Source of the DNA: Begonia masoniana
Taxonomy: Eukaryota; Streptophyta; Magnoliopsida; Cucurbitales; Begoniaceae
Length of the DNA stretch: 64,000 nucleotides
NCBI GenBank assembly: GCA_022432975.1
Contig: CM039510.1
Span: 16,014,381-16,078,380 of the forward strand
Reading direction: 5' to 3'
Part shown: piece after piece, positions 10,689 to 22,726 of the stretch
How the letters are laid out: each line of letters opens with the position of its first letter
Position numbering within the stretch: the stretch's first letter is position 1
Position numbers and translations under genes: made by a program
Notes under the pieces: model-generated
The model's input: only the letters and a program-made list of their open reading frames with translations
Databases searched by the model: none
What the model was told of the DNA's origin: nothing

Positions 10689-11801
10689 ATGGTTCGAGGA
10701 CGTGATGCGAGGGACGACGCCTTGGAAAGACTTACAGATTTATTGGACCGTCAATCTCGGCATATGGACCGGCAAGCGCAACAAATTACAGACTTAGTGA
10801 ATCGAGAGAACCAGCGAGAGAATCAGAGAGCTCAGGAGCTGGTAGTCCCCAGTAATCAGGGTATGCAGAGGTTTCAAAGCCTACGGCCTCCAGTATTCGA
10901 AGGCCAGTCATCGGATCTGACGCGTGCCGAGGAATGGATCCGGGTTATGGAGGATATGTTGGCTTATGCCGAGGTTGGGAACGGAAGCAAGGTGGCGTAT
11001 GCTACCTTTCACTTAGCAATGGATGCCCGTTTCTGGTGGGACTCGATCAAGTCGACGACGGATGTATCAGTTATGACATGGGATCGGTTCAAGTTTCTAT
11101 TCTTCGACAAGTATTTCAGCCGCACAGTGAGGGTGGCTAAGAGGAACGAGTTTACACAGCTGAAACAGATCGGGTCAGTTGCAGAGTATATACGGAAGTT
11201 CGAGGCTTTATCACGATTTGCACCGCGTCTGGTCAGCGACAATGAAGAAAAGGTGCACCAGTTTATGGAGGGACTTAATCCAGAGATTCGGATGCACGTT
11301 GTTGTATCAGGTATTATTGATGTGCCATACTCTGACGTCGCAGCTAGAGCTCTGAACATTGAGGCTGCTAGGACGACTTGTGTTAGGCCGAAGGAGCCAG
11401 CTAAGGGCTTCTTTCATGAGATCCAACCTCAGCCATGGAACCAAGACTGGCAACCAAGTGAGCAACAACGACCACAACGACAGAGGAGCGATAAGGGGCC
11501 CTACGATGGTAGGGGCGACAGGGGAAAAGGAAAGCAAGTCCAAGGGACTACTCAAAAGCCTTTATGTCCGCAGTGTCAGAAGCAGCACTACGGTGATTGT
11601 CTGACGCGTACCAATAGGTGTTACCGGTGTGGGGAAGCTGGTCACTATATCATGAATTGTCCGTTGTTGAACCGAAATCAACCAGGCAGAGATCAGCAGG
11701 ACAGAGGTCAAAGAAAAATTGTGCCGAGGGTATTTGCATTGATTGAGCCTGGTGACGTCGACGATGGGGCCCAGCATCTACAATTGCAGGTATTGTTTTA
11801 A
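10689..11801 (+). CDS. gag: Gag capsid-nucleocapsid polyprotein, intact
   Basis: A 370-aa open frame starting MVRGRDARDD in good context (AAAATGG); the same start is used by the minus-strand relative at 32779. Residues 10-50 are Gln/Arg-rich and probably coiled coil. Residues about 80-200 form the retrotransposon gag domain (EEWIRVMEDM, DARFWWDSIK, FKFLFFDKYF, FEALSRFAPR). A basic, Gln-rich linker follows, then a CX2C...C cluster (293-304) and a CX2CX4HX4C zinc knuckle (C311, C314, H319, C324) for RNA binding. In the gag-pol relative the frame continues into protease right after EPGDVD; here it ends AQHLQLQVLF and stops. It would form the virus-like particle that packages element RNA. All key residues are intact. 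Confidence 0.93.
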   Translation: MVRGRDARDDALERLTDLLDRQSRHMDRQAQQITDLVNRENQRENQRAQELVVPSNQGMQRFQSLRPPVFEGQSSDLTRAEEWIRVMEDMLAYAEVGNGSKVAYATFHLAMDARFWWDSIKSTTDVSVMTWDRFKFLFFDKYFSRTVRVAKRNEFTQLKQIGSVAEYIRKFEALSRFAPRLVSDNEEKVHQFMEGLNPEIRMHVVVSGIIDVPYSDVAARALNIEAARTTCVRPKEPAKGFFHEIQPQPWNQDWQPSEQQRPQRQRSDKGPYDGRGDRGKGKQVQGTTQKPLCPQCQKQHYGDCLTRTNRCYRCGEAGHYIMNCPLLNRNQPGRDQQDRGQRKIVPRVFALIEPGDVDDGAQHLQLQVLF

Positions 11802-13650
11802 TTACCTGTATGACAAATATGCATATGATAAATAATTATATAGACTTGAAAATAGAAAAGTAAGAAAATAGAAAGTGGGTAAGAAGGATTATTAGTTGAA
11901 CCTCGAAGAGAAAACCATAGACTACATATAGGACAATAAAGACTAAATAGAAATATAGTTATACATAGACTACATATAGGACAATAAAGACTAAATAGAA
12001 ATATAGTTATACATTAGTAGAATTAGTGCAATTTAATCAACGGAGTTTGCACACCTAGAGTTAGGAACAACTAGAGGAATGCGCCCTAAGAGATATGGCT
12101 TTCAAATAGGTAGAAACTGGATTTATTTGGCAACCCCCTTGGAGTATTAGAATACGACTAACCACAAAAGATGAAGGTTTAGATATGAACCTATTAAGAG
12201 ATACCTTAGATTGTTGTAATACTTGAGGTATTTAAATAGATGAAGTAGTATCGTAGAAATCGTGTATTGAGGATTCGTGAGAAGTTTAGAGTATCTAGAT
12301 GAAGATAGAATACAAGAGCTAAACTTAGGATAATTGTTGAGAAGAATAGTTAGAACCTGACGAGGAGGAGCGACAAGTGGTAAGATTAGTTAGTAGATGC
12401 AATGTAGTCCTCGTGTGAAATTAGGAAAGAAGTAAAAGAGATTGTTGGGATTAAATGAGATGTTAAGATTGGAAGTATAGGTTGGCCTTTAAAGGCCTGC
12501 AAATTGTGGAATTTGTGAATTTTAGAATAAAGAGAACGAGAGTTTTCACTAAAAACCTCTAAGTAAGCATAGAAGTGAGGCTAAGTTGGCAGAGTTCTAG
12601 TGTTCAACGTGTGTTTGGCAAGTCATGACCAATAATTACGTGAATGATCTTAGGTTAGAACGTGCAGATTAGAGCACATAAAGGGTGGAAATTTTGGAAT
12701 TGACGGCACTCGGACTTAATAGAGATCTAAGATGTATAAAGGAGTGTAACGTAAGTAGTATGAGAATCTCAATTAAGAGTATAGTGATAGAATTCAGGGA
12801 CGAAACTTAGAATGAATGTGATGTTTATAAAGAATTCTGGTGACATAGTTGAAGAAAATAACAGTGTGAACTTAGTTGTGAAATCTGCACTGAAATAACT
12901 GGCGGGATTGGTAAGTTGCCCAGGAAAGTATGTGACTTAGGAGAGTTAGTAAGACTTAATGTGTGAGTGAGGATAAGTACAATCCAAATTGAGAGTAAAG
13001 ATTTCGAAATTAAGGCTAATGTTGGAAGGTATAGTCGACGTTTTGGATTAGGATAGTAGAGATTGACCCTAGAGATGTCGGGATCAGAGTTAATGAAAGG
13101 AAGTTTGAATTTTGTTAGAGATAGAATTCTAAGTAAATAGCGACTGTAACTCCTAGTTTGACTCACAAATACCAAGTAGTGTAATAGTCGTATAGTTGTA
13201 GGGTATAACGATGAGGACTTAATTAGGAAACCGCACCGAAATATTCTCCAAAGGTCAAGGGGTTACCCAAGAAAGTAGGTGACCAGGAAATGCTATGAGT
13301 GGTACAGTTATAGGGAATCGTTACCCGAGAATATATATAGCAATTTGGGTCGACACGAGTTTCGACTACAGACGAAGCCGATGAAATTGCGATGAAGTTT
13401 GGGCAAATCTATCGGAGATTTAAGAATTTAACTAAGCTCAGTACTCTAGTAAGGAAGTGTACGATCAGATCGTGGGCAGAGAATACTAGTTTAAGGCCGA
13501 TATTGGAGGGTACAGTGGACAGTTTTAGTTAAGAACCACGAAGGATAATCGTAAGTACAAATGATAATCGAAACGTAAGGCCGCGTGGCATGAAACGTTA
13601 ACCCCAAGGGTTATGAGTTAGGACAAATTTTGAGGACAAAATTCTAAATA
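11802..13650 (+). other. Non-coding filler replacing pol
   Basis: About 1.85 kb, purine- and AT-rich on this strand, with stops in all frames and no recognisable protease, RT, RNase H or integrase motif. One direct duplication of about 50 bp is visible (ATAGACTACATATAGGACAA at about 11917 and 11965). The last 40 bp (TTTTGAGGACAAAATT) match the 3' end of the gag-pol element at 28297-28312, so only the termini needed for replication are kept. The origin of the middle part is unknown. Confidence 0.8.
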
Positions 13651-13662
13651 AGGTGGGTGGAA
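13651..13662 (+). other. Polypurine tract
   Basis: AGGTGGGTGGAA directly precedes the 3' LTR; this is the usual primer for plus-strand DNA synthesis. Confidence 0.85.
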
Positions 13663-16302
13663 TGTAATACCCGGCTTTTCGGGATATTAATATTTTAATA
13701 TAAATGGTATTTTTGTAAATATGTCAAATCGAGCCCGTTTTGCGAACAGAGGGTTTCGTTGGGATCCTAATTATTAATAGGAATTTTAAGGAAATTATGA
13801 GAATTTTCGGAGTAATAATGATATATTCCGAGTAATTACCTCAATCGTAACGTAAAAGACGTTTTAGTAAAAATAGTAAACGGGGTCCAACTTGCGAACG
13901 GACAGTTTTAATAAGTCCCAAATAATGAGTTGGACGTATTGGCGGACTAAGGAGATTTGGTGAAGCTGAATGGCTAGACGATTAACAAACCGAACGACGA
14001 AACTTATATAAAAATCAAAGAAGGACGTTTTAGTAATTTCTCAAATCAATATTATAAAATAATTAACCTAAACCTATTTCTAATTCATTCTCTCTCTTCT
14101 CTGGAATTTACGATCACCAGAGGGCTCTCCCTCACTTGGCCGCCGGTGACTTCTTCCATTCCGACTCCGATTCGCGCTCCGTTCGTTCCGTTTTCTTCGC
14201 GATTTCTCCTCCTCTCGCTACCCTAGGTATGTGTCTATAATCTTAGAGCCTTTATTTCCAGTTTTACGATGTTTTAGAAAGTTAGGGTTTCGATTTAAAT
14301 CCGTTAAAAATGCGAATTTGGGCTCGTAATTAATAGGTTAGCCGTGATTAGGTATATATTGAACGTATTGGACGTTATGGGACGAAGTTAAATCAATTTG
14401 TGAAAATGTTATAAATTGGTTAATTTTCGGGTTTTAGGGCAAAACTCGTTAATTTGGATTACGGACTATTGAGCATTAATTGTTGGTTTAAATGCTTCGA
14501 TTAGTTAAGTTAAGATTTTAGGAAAATTCTTTAGTTAAGGTTTTGTTAAATTGGACGTTTAGGAGTTTAAACTAATTTTAACGAAAACTGTTATAAATTG
14601 GCTTAGGTGAACAAAGCTCCCTGACGGCTCTCGATTTGCTAAGGACTTCAGGTAAGTCTTCGCGACTTGTTTGGCCGATTGGCCTACACCATACGATATT
14701 TTGTTGTTCGAGGAAATTGGAGAATTGTTTGTTTAAATGCTTTGGTCGGGTAGTTAGGGTTAGTTCTTTTGTAGGTTATGCTTGAGTGTCCTTATGGTAC
14801 GTATGCTGGTTTATATGTTCATGTTTTAATTATGTTTATAGTATCGCACATGTCACGCATCATGTTTCTGAAAAGCACGAAAAAGGATTTCTATGCATGT
14901 TTTCATGAAAAGGAAAAGGATAACGAAATGTATGAATGAATGTAATCTGTTGTCGACGGTGGTGGTGGTTCAGACATGGCTGCTTGGGGAGCATGTCTTC
15001 CCCCCGGTTAGATACGAGGGGCTATCCAATCGCGGGATGTGCCGTTCCTATCTAGCGAGAGTGTGGCCACGGTGAAGTAAAAGTAATGGAATGGAATGGA
15101 ATGAAATGATTAGCGAAAAGATAGGAAACATGTTTTATGATCTGCACGCATGGCATGCATTGCATTCACGTAGACTTACTAAGCCTTAAGCTCACGACTT
15201 ATGTTTATGGTGTAGGTGACCTCTACACAGGTGAGGATGAGATCCCTCCACCCGAGGCATGATCGGTTGAAGAAAGATGGCCCGTGGGAGTGTGCTGAGT
15301 AGTCGAGGCGCGTTTTGACCCGTAGGGACGTAGGTATAAGTTTTGGGGACGTGATATGAATTGTGTGAATTGAATATATTAGGATGTTTGGTCTGGTTTG
15401 TTAATAGGTTTATGTTTGGACGATTTGAAACCTGGTTTATAACTGTTTGGTAAATGTATTTAAAACGTTTGTTAAAGTTTAATTAGTGTTATCGAAGTGT
15501 TTTGAATGATTTTAAATGGTTACGGGTATGCTCGGTTTTTGGAGCTATCCACGCAGTTGGACTTCGCCAAGTCCGCCGTAATACGATTGAGTTTAGAATA
15601 CGTTTGAGTGGGATTGAAGCTATGAGTTGGTTGATAATGTTGATGAATGTAATGAATGAAATGCGAAAATGTTGAAGGAAAAGTGAAGTGTTTTGCTCTC
15701 TGGAATCGGATTCCAGAGAGCTGAGATTGTGTTCTTCTCTCTGGAATTCCAGAGAGCTAAGTATTGAACGAAAACTGAACGAAAACAGAAGGAAGAAACA
15801 AGGGAGAAGTCTGATCGCTTGGGCGATCGCTGCATAAGGTGTGCAGCGATCGATCTCTGCAGCAAGCAGAGATCGATCGCTGCTCTGCTTGCTGCGTTGG
15901 CAGCCATATGCGGCGATCGATCTCTGCCTTTGGCAGAGATCGATCGCTGCTTTGGCAGCGATCATCACCATCAGCGATCGGTCTCTGCCTTCAGCAGAGA
16001 CCAATCGCTGCTTGATCAATGCATGGCAGCGATCAGTCGCTGCTATGCACAGCGCCTGATCGCTGCTTGAAATTTTGGGGGCAGAATCCCAATTCTGCCC
16101 TCCCACTTTTCTGAACGATTTTAAATGTTTAAATAAATGTTTTAAGTTTTATTTAATTATTAAACGTCTTGTTTTAAATGTTTTGGAGGTCCGATTTCGA
16201 TTCCGTTTTAAATTCCGATTTAGTTTCCGCTCAAGTATAAGCTTAAAGTTAAAATGAAAAATTTTATTACGGAAATATGGGTACGGATTTAGGGGTGTGA
16301 CA
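13663..16302 (+). repeat. 3' LTR of the gag-only element
   Basis: TGTAATACCCGGCTTTTCGGG to GGGGTGTGACA, 2640 bp, nearly identical to 7891-10526. The paired motifs are at 14683-14692 and 15207-15216. Confidence 0.95.
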
Positions 16303-16758
16303 TGATGTGAGCAGTAGATGTTGTCTGCCGGGTTAATGAAGTCACGTGGATAAGAACGATAGATTTAAATAAGTCTATGGGTACTGGTCGATGGATGTTG
16401 TTGACTGGGCAGACTGTAGACGATAGCTTCTATGTAGCCCGTGGACGATAAAGTCGTCTGATTTCACAGACGAGAATATTGCCCGACTTGTGTTGTTCAA
16501 TTCTGTGGACGAGTACGTCGTCAAGAATGTGAAGGAGTTGAGTTCAGAGGGTTAAAGGTTTTAGCCGTTGTCATTTAAGTTATATGTCCGCGAGTTTTCA
16601 AAAATATTTACATATCCTCAAATGATTTATGATCCGAGTCTAGGATTTAGGGGTCAAGAAGAAAAATGAAAAGTTTGATGTCATGGAGTGAAACTAGAAG
16701 TAAATGTACACGTCAAAGCAATACTTGTGGCGGCCCTGACTGGGTTGGGGCTGTTACA
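16303..16758 (+). mobile_element. LTR 3' fragment, plus orientation
   Basis: It ends GGGTTGGGGCTGTTACA. Reverse-complemented, the start (TGTAACAGCCCCAACCCAGTC) aligns loosely with the LTR start at 47113. It includes several GTGGACGA...GTCGTC motifs. The left part was lost at the junction with the element ending at 16302. Confidence 0.7.
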
Positions 16759-17476
16759 CAGCCTTCTCTTCACGAACTATATCTCCAATGTGCGGGGACA
16801 AATTTTGGGCATTAAATGGGGATGGCAAGAAGTCTATTGGTAAACAGGTGGTCTTACTAAGAATTTCTTTGGTAAAGTTGACAAATTCGTTGGAGTTAAG
16901 GTTTTGAAACCCACTCCAATCAAAATTCAACAAACTCAAGTTTATCACTCATAAACGCCAAAAGTTGAGTAACAATGAACAAAAAATCCAAACTTACTTA
17001 AATCTTCACCAAATGGGAGCTAGGGCTTAGGAGTGCTGGCTGGAAATGGAAGAATGCATAGGGGAATCGTGGGAAGAATAAGGGTTTACACCCTTTTTTA
17101 AAAGTTAACTTTTAACTTTATCAAATTACATTTTTCTCCTCACCTTTTCTTCTTGTAGTTTGGTCACACTACATGTAGTTTACCCTCTTTATTTTCTTCC
17201 TCCTCTCTCACTTGAATTGCTCCTCATTACACCAAAATTTTACTTTTAAATTTTTGACTTTTAAACTTTAAATCAATTGCCCCTTTTTGTTCTTCATTTT
17301 CTCTTTTACTTTTCTTTCCTTTTTCTTTAAAATCAATAAACTTCTTCTTATTGAAACCATAACTTTAAATATCTTCTACAAATTTTCATATCTTTCTTTA
17401 TTATTTTAGTCAATAATTTAAAGTAATTCCTCATATATTTACTAGGACAAAATGTACAAAGTTTCCGGGTGTTACA
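16759..17476 (-). mobile_element. LTR fragment, minus orientation
   Basis: The right edge is TTTCCGGGTGTTACA at 17476, an LTR terminus in minus orientation. The left edge abuts another LTR end without a target duplication. CCAAACTTACTTAAATCTTC resembles the splice-like leader of related LTRs. No gene is seen. Confidence 0.6.
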
Positions 17477-19800
17477 GAGTGGTAAAATGGCGATAAGGTA
17501 AAGTGGAGTTTTAAAAGGTGAAAATTGACGAAGTAAAATACAATTTTCATTGTCTTCTTCTCCTCTCCCACTTTGGCATCCATTGGAGAAGCTTCCCCTC
17601 CTCCTTTCTTCCAATTTCTTCAAGATCTAAGGTAAGTTTTTGGTGGGTTTTGTGATTTATGTATACCCTTAGAGGTTTTAGGCATTTTTGGTGAGTTTTG
17701 GAGAAGTTGATGAAACCCTAAGATGGAATTCCGAAAATTTCCTTTCCTTGTTGTGTTTTCTTGCTATTTTGTAAGCTTAGACATTATATAGAGTGGTATA
17801 GGTTAATTACATAGAAAGATTAGAGGTTTAGTCAAATTTTGTTAAAAATAAGAAATTTTGTTATGTGTAACCGGTTATGTTCTGTAGAATATGACCAATT
17901 ATTCTGTTTGATTTTGAAAAGTAGGGTGAGGCATTGGATAGTAGACATGTAGAGGTTTACGGAATGTATTGGATCGTTCAAAAACGATGAAAAATGAGAG
18001 AGTTATGGCCGATTGAAAATTGGGCAACACAAAGGGGGAAATTTCGGGATTCTGGTTGAATGTTTTAAAGTTAGTTTGGTTTGTTGCTGGAGTTAGAGTA
18101 AGCATCCCTTAGATTTTCTTTTATGTTTACTAAGTTAATTCCATGAATATGTTAGGTTAACGAGTGAGCAGTTGACATAACCAAAGTGAGTGAATACTTT
18201 ACGGAGATCCAGATAAGTAGGGGATTGCTTGTGTTTTGCCTTAGGGCCTACACCATTGAACGGTAGGGTTGATTGTTTGTTTTCTCTTGTTTTGTTGGTT
18301 GATCATATGTGTTGACATACATCATGATTTTTGAACTACAAAAAATGATATTTGAGCATGTTTACGAAACGAGTGTGTGGAATGTAAGATGATAAGAAGA
18401 GATGTAACATGGTGTCGAGTAGAGTCACCTCATCGAGGAATTGTGCTTTAGTGGTAGCACTTCGAGAGCGTCTCTACGAGAGATGCACTAATTAAAATAC
18501 GTAAGATTGTCGTGAGTAGGAACGCCTCGTTGTTAACGTGCTAGTGAGAAAGCACTGTAGGGTTATATGATCGATGTTGGGAGGATATCGTTGTATGGCC
18601 GTCCCGTGTGTCAACATGACGAGTGCCTCCGATCTTGCTTCGCTTGGTCAAGGTGTCACCATCCTGAGTGGTGATAGGATGGGTGTCTACTTGATCCACA
18701 CAAAAAAGTGAAAGAATAATAAAACGAAAACGAAACGAGAACAACATAGAGGGTAGAAACCGTATGTGCTAGGGGTTGAGTTTATGCATTGTTTTTAAAT
18801 TCATTGTTCCCTACTTGCTAAGCATTAGGCTTACATTTTGAGTTCTATGGTGTAGGTGACGAAGAGCTTTCAGGTGAGCTTTATGAGAGTGGCCAGGACT
18901 AGGATGGCCGGTGCTAACACACCATGGCGTGAGGTGTGGTGTTTTGGTAAAATTTGTGATGAAAGGATTTTGGATTGTATATATGTTAGGATACTTAGAA
19001 CCTGTGTGGATATATTCAGTTTTTATAGTCAATATTTTGGATTGTCGTAAAATGGTTTGGATTATAGACTTTGGTTTTTAAAACCTGTGTGGATATATTC
19101 AGTTTTTATAGTCATCCAGGCAGTTCGTTTTCACAAATTTTTACGCTTTTGCTTACGTTTCTGAGTCTTGTTTTCGGGGTTTTAAAGTGTTGAGGGGTTG
19201 AAAATATTGGGAGATGGTTGGGGTAAGTTTTTTAGGTGAAATGTTGGTGAAGAAAGTGAAGAAAAGTGGAAAAAGTGGGAAAAGAGGTGAAGTAGGCGCG
19301 TAGTGCAGCGCTGGAAGCACATAGGTGGCGATGGGGCACGCTGCTGAGGCGCGCAACGCCCAGCCAATCGATCGGCGCTGGGCACGATCGATAGGCGATG
19401 GCTTGGGAATTTTGATGGTCGCGACAGAGAGTCTACCTATCGATCGGCGGAAGGTCTGCCAAACGATGTGCGCGTAGTGCGCGCAGCGGCGAGTGCGCAC
19501 ACTGTCTGGGTGATGCGTGCACAGAGTGCGCGCTGTGTCTGGGCGACGCATGCGCGCGTTGCACACCTAGTGGCCCAAAAATAATTTTTTTCAAAAATTT
19601 AATTTTCAAATATGCTTCCACCCGATCTTTTACGACACTTTTTGAACATATTTTACGAACATTCCCCCACGTATTTTTAAAGGTTTGAAGGACCCGAAAA
19701 ACGAGTCAACATTTTATCAAAAAATGATTTAGTCATCGTGTTAATATTTCAAAAGTCGAGTTTCGTGGCATCCCAATGGCCGAGTGGGCCGGGGTCATCA
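17477..19800 (+). mobile_element. LTR, plus orientation, 5' end missing
   Basis: Landmarks in order: leader GATCTAAGGTAAGTTTTTGG (17627), CCTACACCATTGAAC (18247-18261), GTTCTATGGTGTAGG (18842-18856), exon-like GTGACGAAGAGCTTTCAG, a GC-rich zone with CGATCGATCGGC-type palindromes (19360-19445), and an end at CCGGGGTCATCA. It is the plus-oriented relative of the LTR at 47113. No PBS follows, so it is solo or truncated. The 137-codon frame at 19153-19566 is produced by the GC-rich repeat zone. Confidence 0.7.
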
Positions 19801-22154
19801 AAGAAAAGACCTCATTGAAATACGTGAAATAAGAAAGAGAAGGGCTCAATTCATGATCAAAGTTTTCCAAGAGTATATTCCATAAGATCGTTGATATCAT
19901 ACCGATATGTGGTATTTTTATACTAGGAGAGGCTTTTTTCAAAATAGGTAATGACAAGAATGAGGAATGAAGTTCGAGAAAGAATGGCCAAACATGAAAG
20001 TTTTCATAAGATATATGGGAGTCAAAAACATTGATTTTGACTACATTTTTCACTCCCATGAATTGCTTTTGTAGTTCTTGAAAACGTGTTGATATCCAAA
20101 TTCTTTAGACCTCATAAGAAACTTCTTGTCTAAGAACCGAGCCAGTGCTCTTAAGACAAGCCTCTTCCATAGAGCAAAAGACATGAGTTGAGAAGGGCTT
20201 GATCTCTATGTGAAGAAAGTCTGGATTTGAGGGGAAAAAGATCTTAGACCTGAGGGAAGAATCATAAATCTTAGATAAAGCTCTTTTTATCAGTGCACAT
20301 TAGGAAAAGAAGAGAAAGAGAAATCCTGGTCCAGTTCTAAACAAAGAAGATCTATTTCAGATACTAAGAGCTTAATTACCATTGTATTAACTTGCTTATA
20401 TCTTCATTACCAGAACCTAGAAGAATACCATCTACAAGAAAGAAAGACATCATCAAACCCTAACCTAAGCACTGGGCCACTTGCTAGGATTGTGATTTCT
20501 ACAAAAGGATTTTCATTCTCAAAGACAGACATCACCGATGATGAAACGTCCTTTCCTTCAACAAAACCAATCCTATGAAAATGAATGTGTAGTATCTAAA
20601 AATTGTGTATACAAAGTGAAAGGAGCAAACGGGCCACCTACAGGCATTTGATCCCCTCAGCCAGGATCAATGGCATACTAGGCTGTACAACCAATGCCCA
20701 GGCAGACATTGATCAAGAAACGACCATACATACCATCATAATAAGAAAGAACTTCCACTAAGACTTTGCTTAGAGTTTTGTCCATAACCAAGCCACGCAA
20801 ACCTGTCCCACTACTACTATATTTTAACAATGAATTAGAAGTCAGAAGACTTTGATAATAAACTTAGCCAAGTCTAGGTTGGGGGAAGATAACTGGACTC
20901 AGGAATTTGTAATTCTTGAAGTAAGAGAACTCCCTGGAACAAAACGAGAACCAAAACCCATATGAATCTTGTTATACGATTCCACGATCGATGATGATAA
21001 TGATGATGGTTACAGATCCAAAAAAGGATGCGCGCTCGAAGGTTCTCATTAATTGAACGGCTCCAAAGTAGTGTAAACTACGAAGAAAGGTACCATCTCA
21101 AGAGAAGAGAATCTACTAGTAAAAGAGACCATCTCAGTAGAAGAAACTCTCCCAGTAGAAGATCTTAGTAGAACCTGTAGAAGAGACTCTCCCAGTAGAA
21201 GGGACCATCTTAATAGAAGGTGTGTTTTCATCTAGATTCAGTTCTTCCAATTTCTGACATAAAGCAACGATTTGAAGATTCTCCATTTCACGTAAAAGAC
21301 GGACTTGAATGAAACATTTTTTTCCCTTCATTTCAAGGGGTTGAAATCTCATCCTTTCCCTTCTCTTTGATTAGAGAAGCAGGTGTTGCTACCAATTTTT
21401 TGTCCTCCATTTTTAGAACTCACTTAAGCAAGGGTTCCTTGAATAGTAGGACCGGCTTCAAGGGATTTTTGTAAACTTCCAAATTCATCTATTAAGTATA
21501 ACTGCCTTAACCCTCACTCTGGTCAAAACAAGAGAACAACTTTTTTCTTATGGATCTTTCTATAGAATAGAAAGTGAACACCAACCCAATCTCAATGATA
21601 TAAAGATCCTCTAAAGATTCAAAGAATACGTGTGGACTTGACTCTAATTGAACCTCCATACGTAAAGGAAGAATTGATCTTTCACTCTATATGCATTTCA
21701 CTGATCTCTTTGATCCCTTTAAAGGGTAACAAAATATGTAGGGTACTTTTCCCTGATGGGCACGATGGAACACTAACTTATTCTACTCTTTGATCAGGTA
21801 ACAGAACATGTAGGGGACTTTTTTCAAAAGCATACAAAAGACCTCGCAAAAGTCTTCGCCTTTCTGCTTCAAGAAATGTCCTTATTATTACACCGCTTTA
21901 GAGAAAGTCAAACTGTTGTTATAAGGTCGAGGAAAGATTCTTGGGTTTGGGAAAAGATGGCATTCATCTACTATGCTCACTCCTTACTAGCTCTAGCTAA
22001 AAAAAAAACAATGAAAGATTGAACCTGCTCGCTCCCAATTAGAAAGAAAGTAACTCGATGCCGGCCTTTGGGTATGCAACTAGGCTATTCCAAGCATTTT
22101 TCCAACTAGAAAAAGGGACATTCTTGCTCAGGATCTAAACTAAACAGTGCTTTT
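19801..22154. other. Non-LTR block, possibly organelle-derived DNA
   Basis: 2.35 kb without the motifs shared by the surrounding LTRs. The texture is purine/pyrimidine-balanced, with many short AAGAAAG and CTAGAAG stretches and local direct repeats (CAGTAGAAG units at 21140-21220), which resembles plant mitochondrial intergenic DNA. On the minus strand around 20450-20405 a stretch reads FLVDGILLGSGNEDI, weakly like the YVDD region of a Ty1/copia RT; such pieces also occur in plant mitochondria. No intact gene is seen. The call is tentative. Confidence 0.3.
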
Positions 22155-22726
22155 TGTAATACCCGGGTTTTCGGGTTTTTGAGATTTTTGCTACTTGAGG
22201 GTATTTTTGTAAATATAGTAAATTAAGCCCGTTTTGTGAACGAGAAGTTTTATTAGAACTCTAGTAATAAATTGGAATATTTGGAGGAATAAGAAAATTT
22301 CAGAGAAACAAAATCGATGGACGAAATAACGAATTAAGCAAAGAATTGAGCAAATGGCAAAAAGGTAATTTACAAAGTTAAAATTTATAAATTAACAAAT
22401 CTCCCCCGTCTTCCCCCCCCCCCCCCCCCCCTCCCCCCCGCAATTTAGTTTTCTCCAACGTGAAAATCCCTCCCCCTTCTCCCTTATACGTTTCTTTCTC
22501 CCTCCCACGGTCGATCAACGAATTCTCCTCTGCTTTTTCAATGAATCAACCCTCTAGGTAAGATTCTAAACATTCTAAAGGTTTAGTTTTCGATTTTTAG
22601 GGTTGAAATCGGTTAAGGTTTTTGGTTATGGTTTTGAGAAATTATAGGTTTATGTTAGAAATTGTTAGGTTTACATTATTAATGACTTTTGATGGAAGAT
22701 TAAGGGTTTTAATCGATAGTTAGGTC
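22155..22726 (+). mobile_element. LTR 5' fragment, plus orientation
   Basis: It starts TGTAATACCCGGGTTTTCGGG and carries the typical leader (ACCCTCTAGGTAAGATTC at 22550). It is cut near 22726, where a minus-oriented LTR begins, so two LTR pieces meet head to head. A near-pure C tract lies at about 22408-22438. Confidence 0.7.

Larger units (their letters stand above)
7891..16302 (+). mobile_element. Non-autonomous Ty3/gypsy element with intact gag, no pol (TR-GAG type)
   Basis: An 8.4-kb element: 5' LTR 7891-10526, PBS, gag 10689-11801, about 1.85 kb non-coding, PPT, 3' LTR 13663-16302. By eye the LTRs differ at roughly three dozen positions plus one 4-bp indel (left copy short at about 9204), so they are about 98-99% alike, which implies recent origin. 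No protease, RT, RNase H or integrase is present. The termini and gag match the gag-pol element at 25966-40488, suggesting it moves with enzymes made elsewhere. The flanks ATTAA (7886-7890) and TGATG (16303-16307) are not a target duplication, so the present element may be a recombinant of two insertions. Confidence 0.9.

Noticed and set aside
7891..16302. Target duplication for the gag-only element
   Set aside because: I tried shifting the edges by a few bases; no 4-6-bp match between the two flanks appears.
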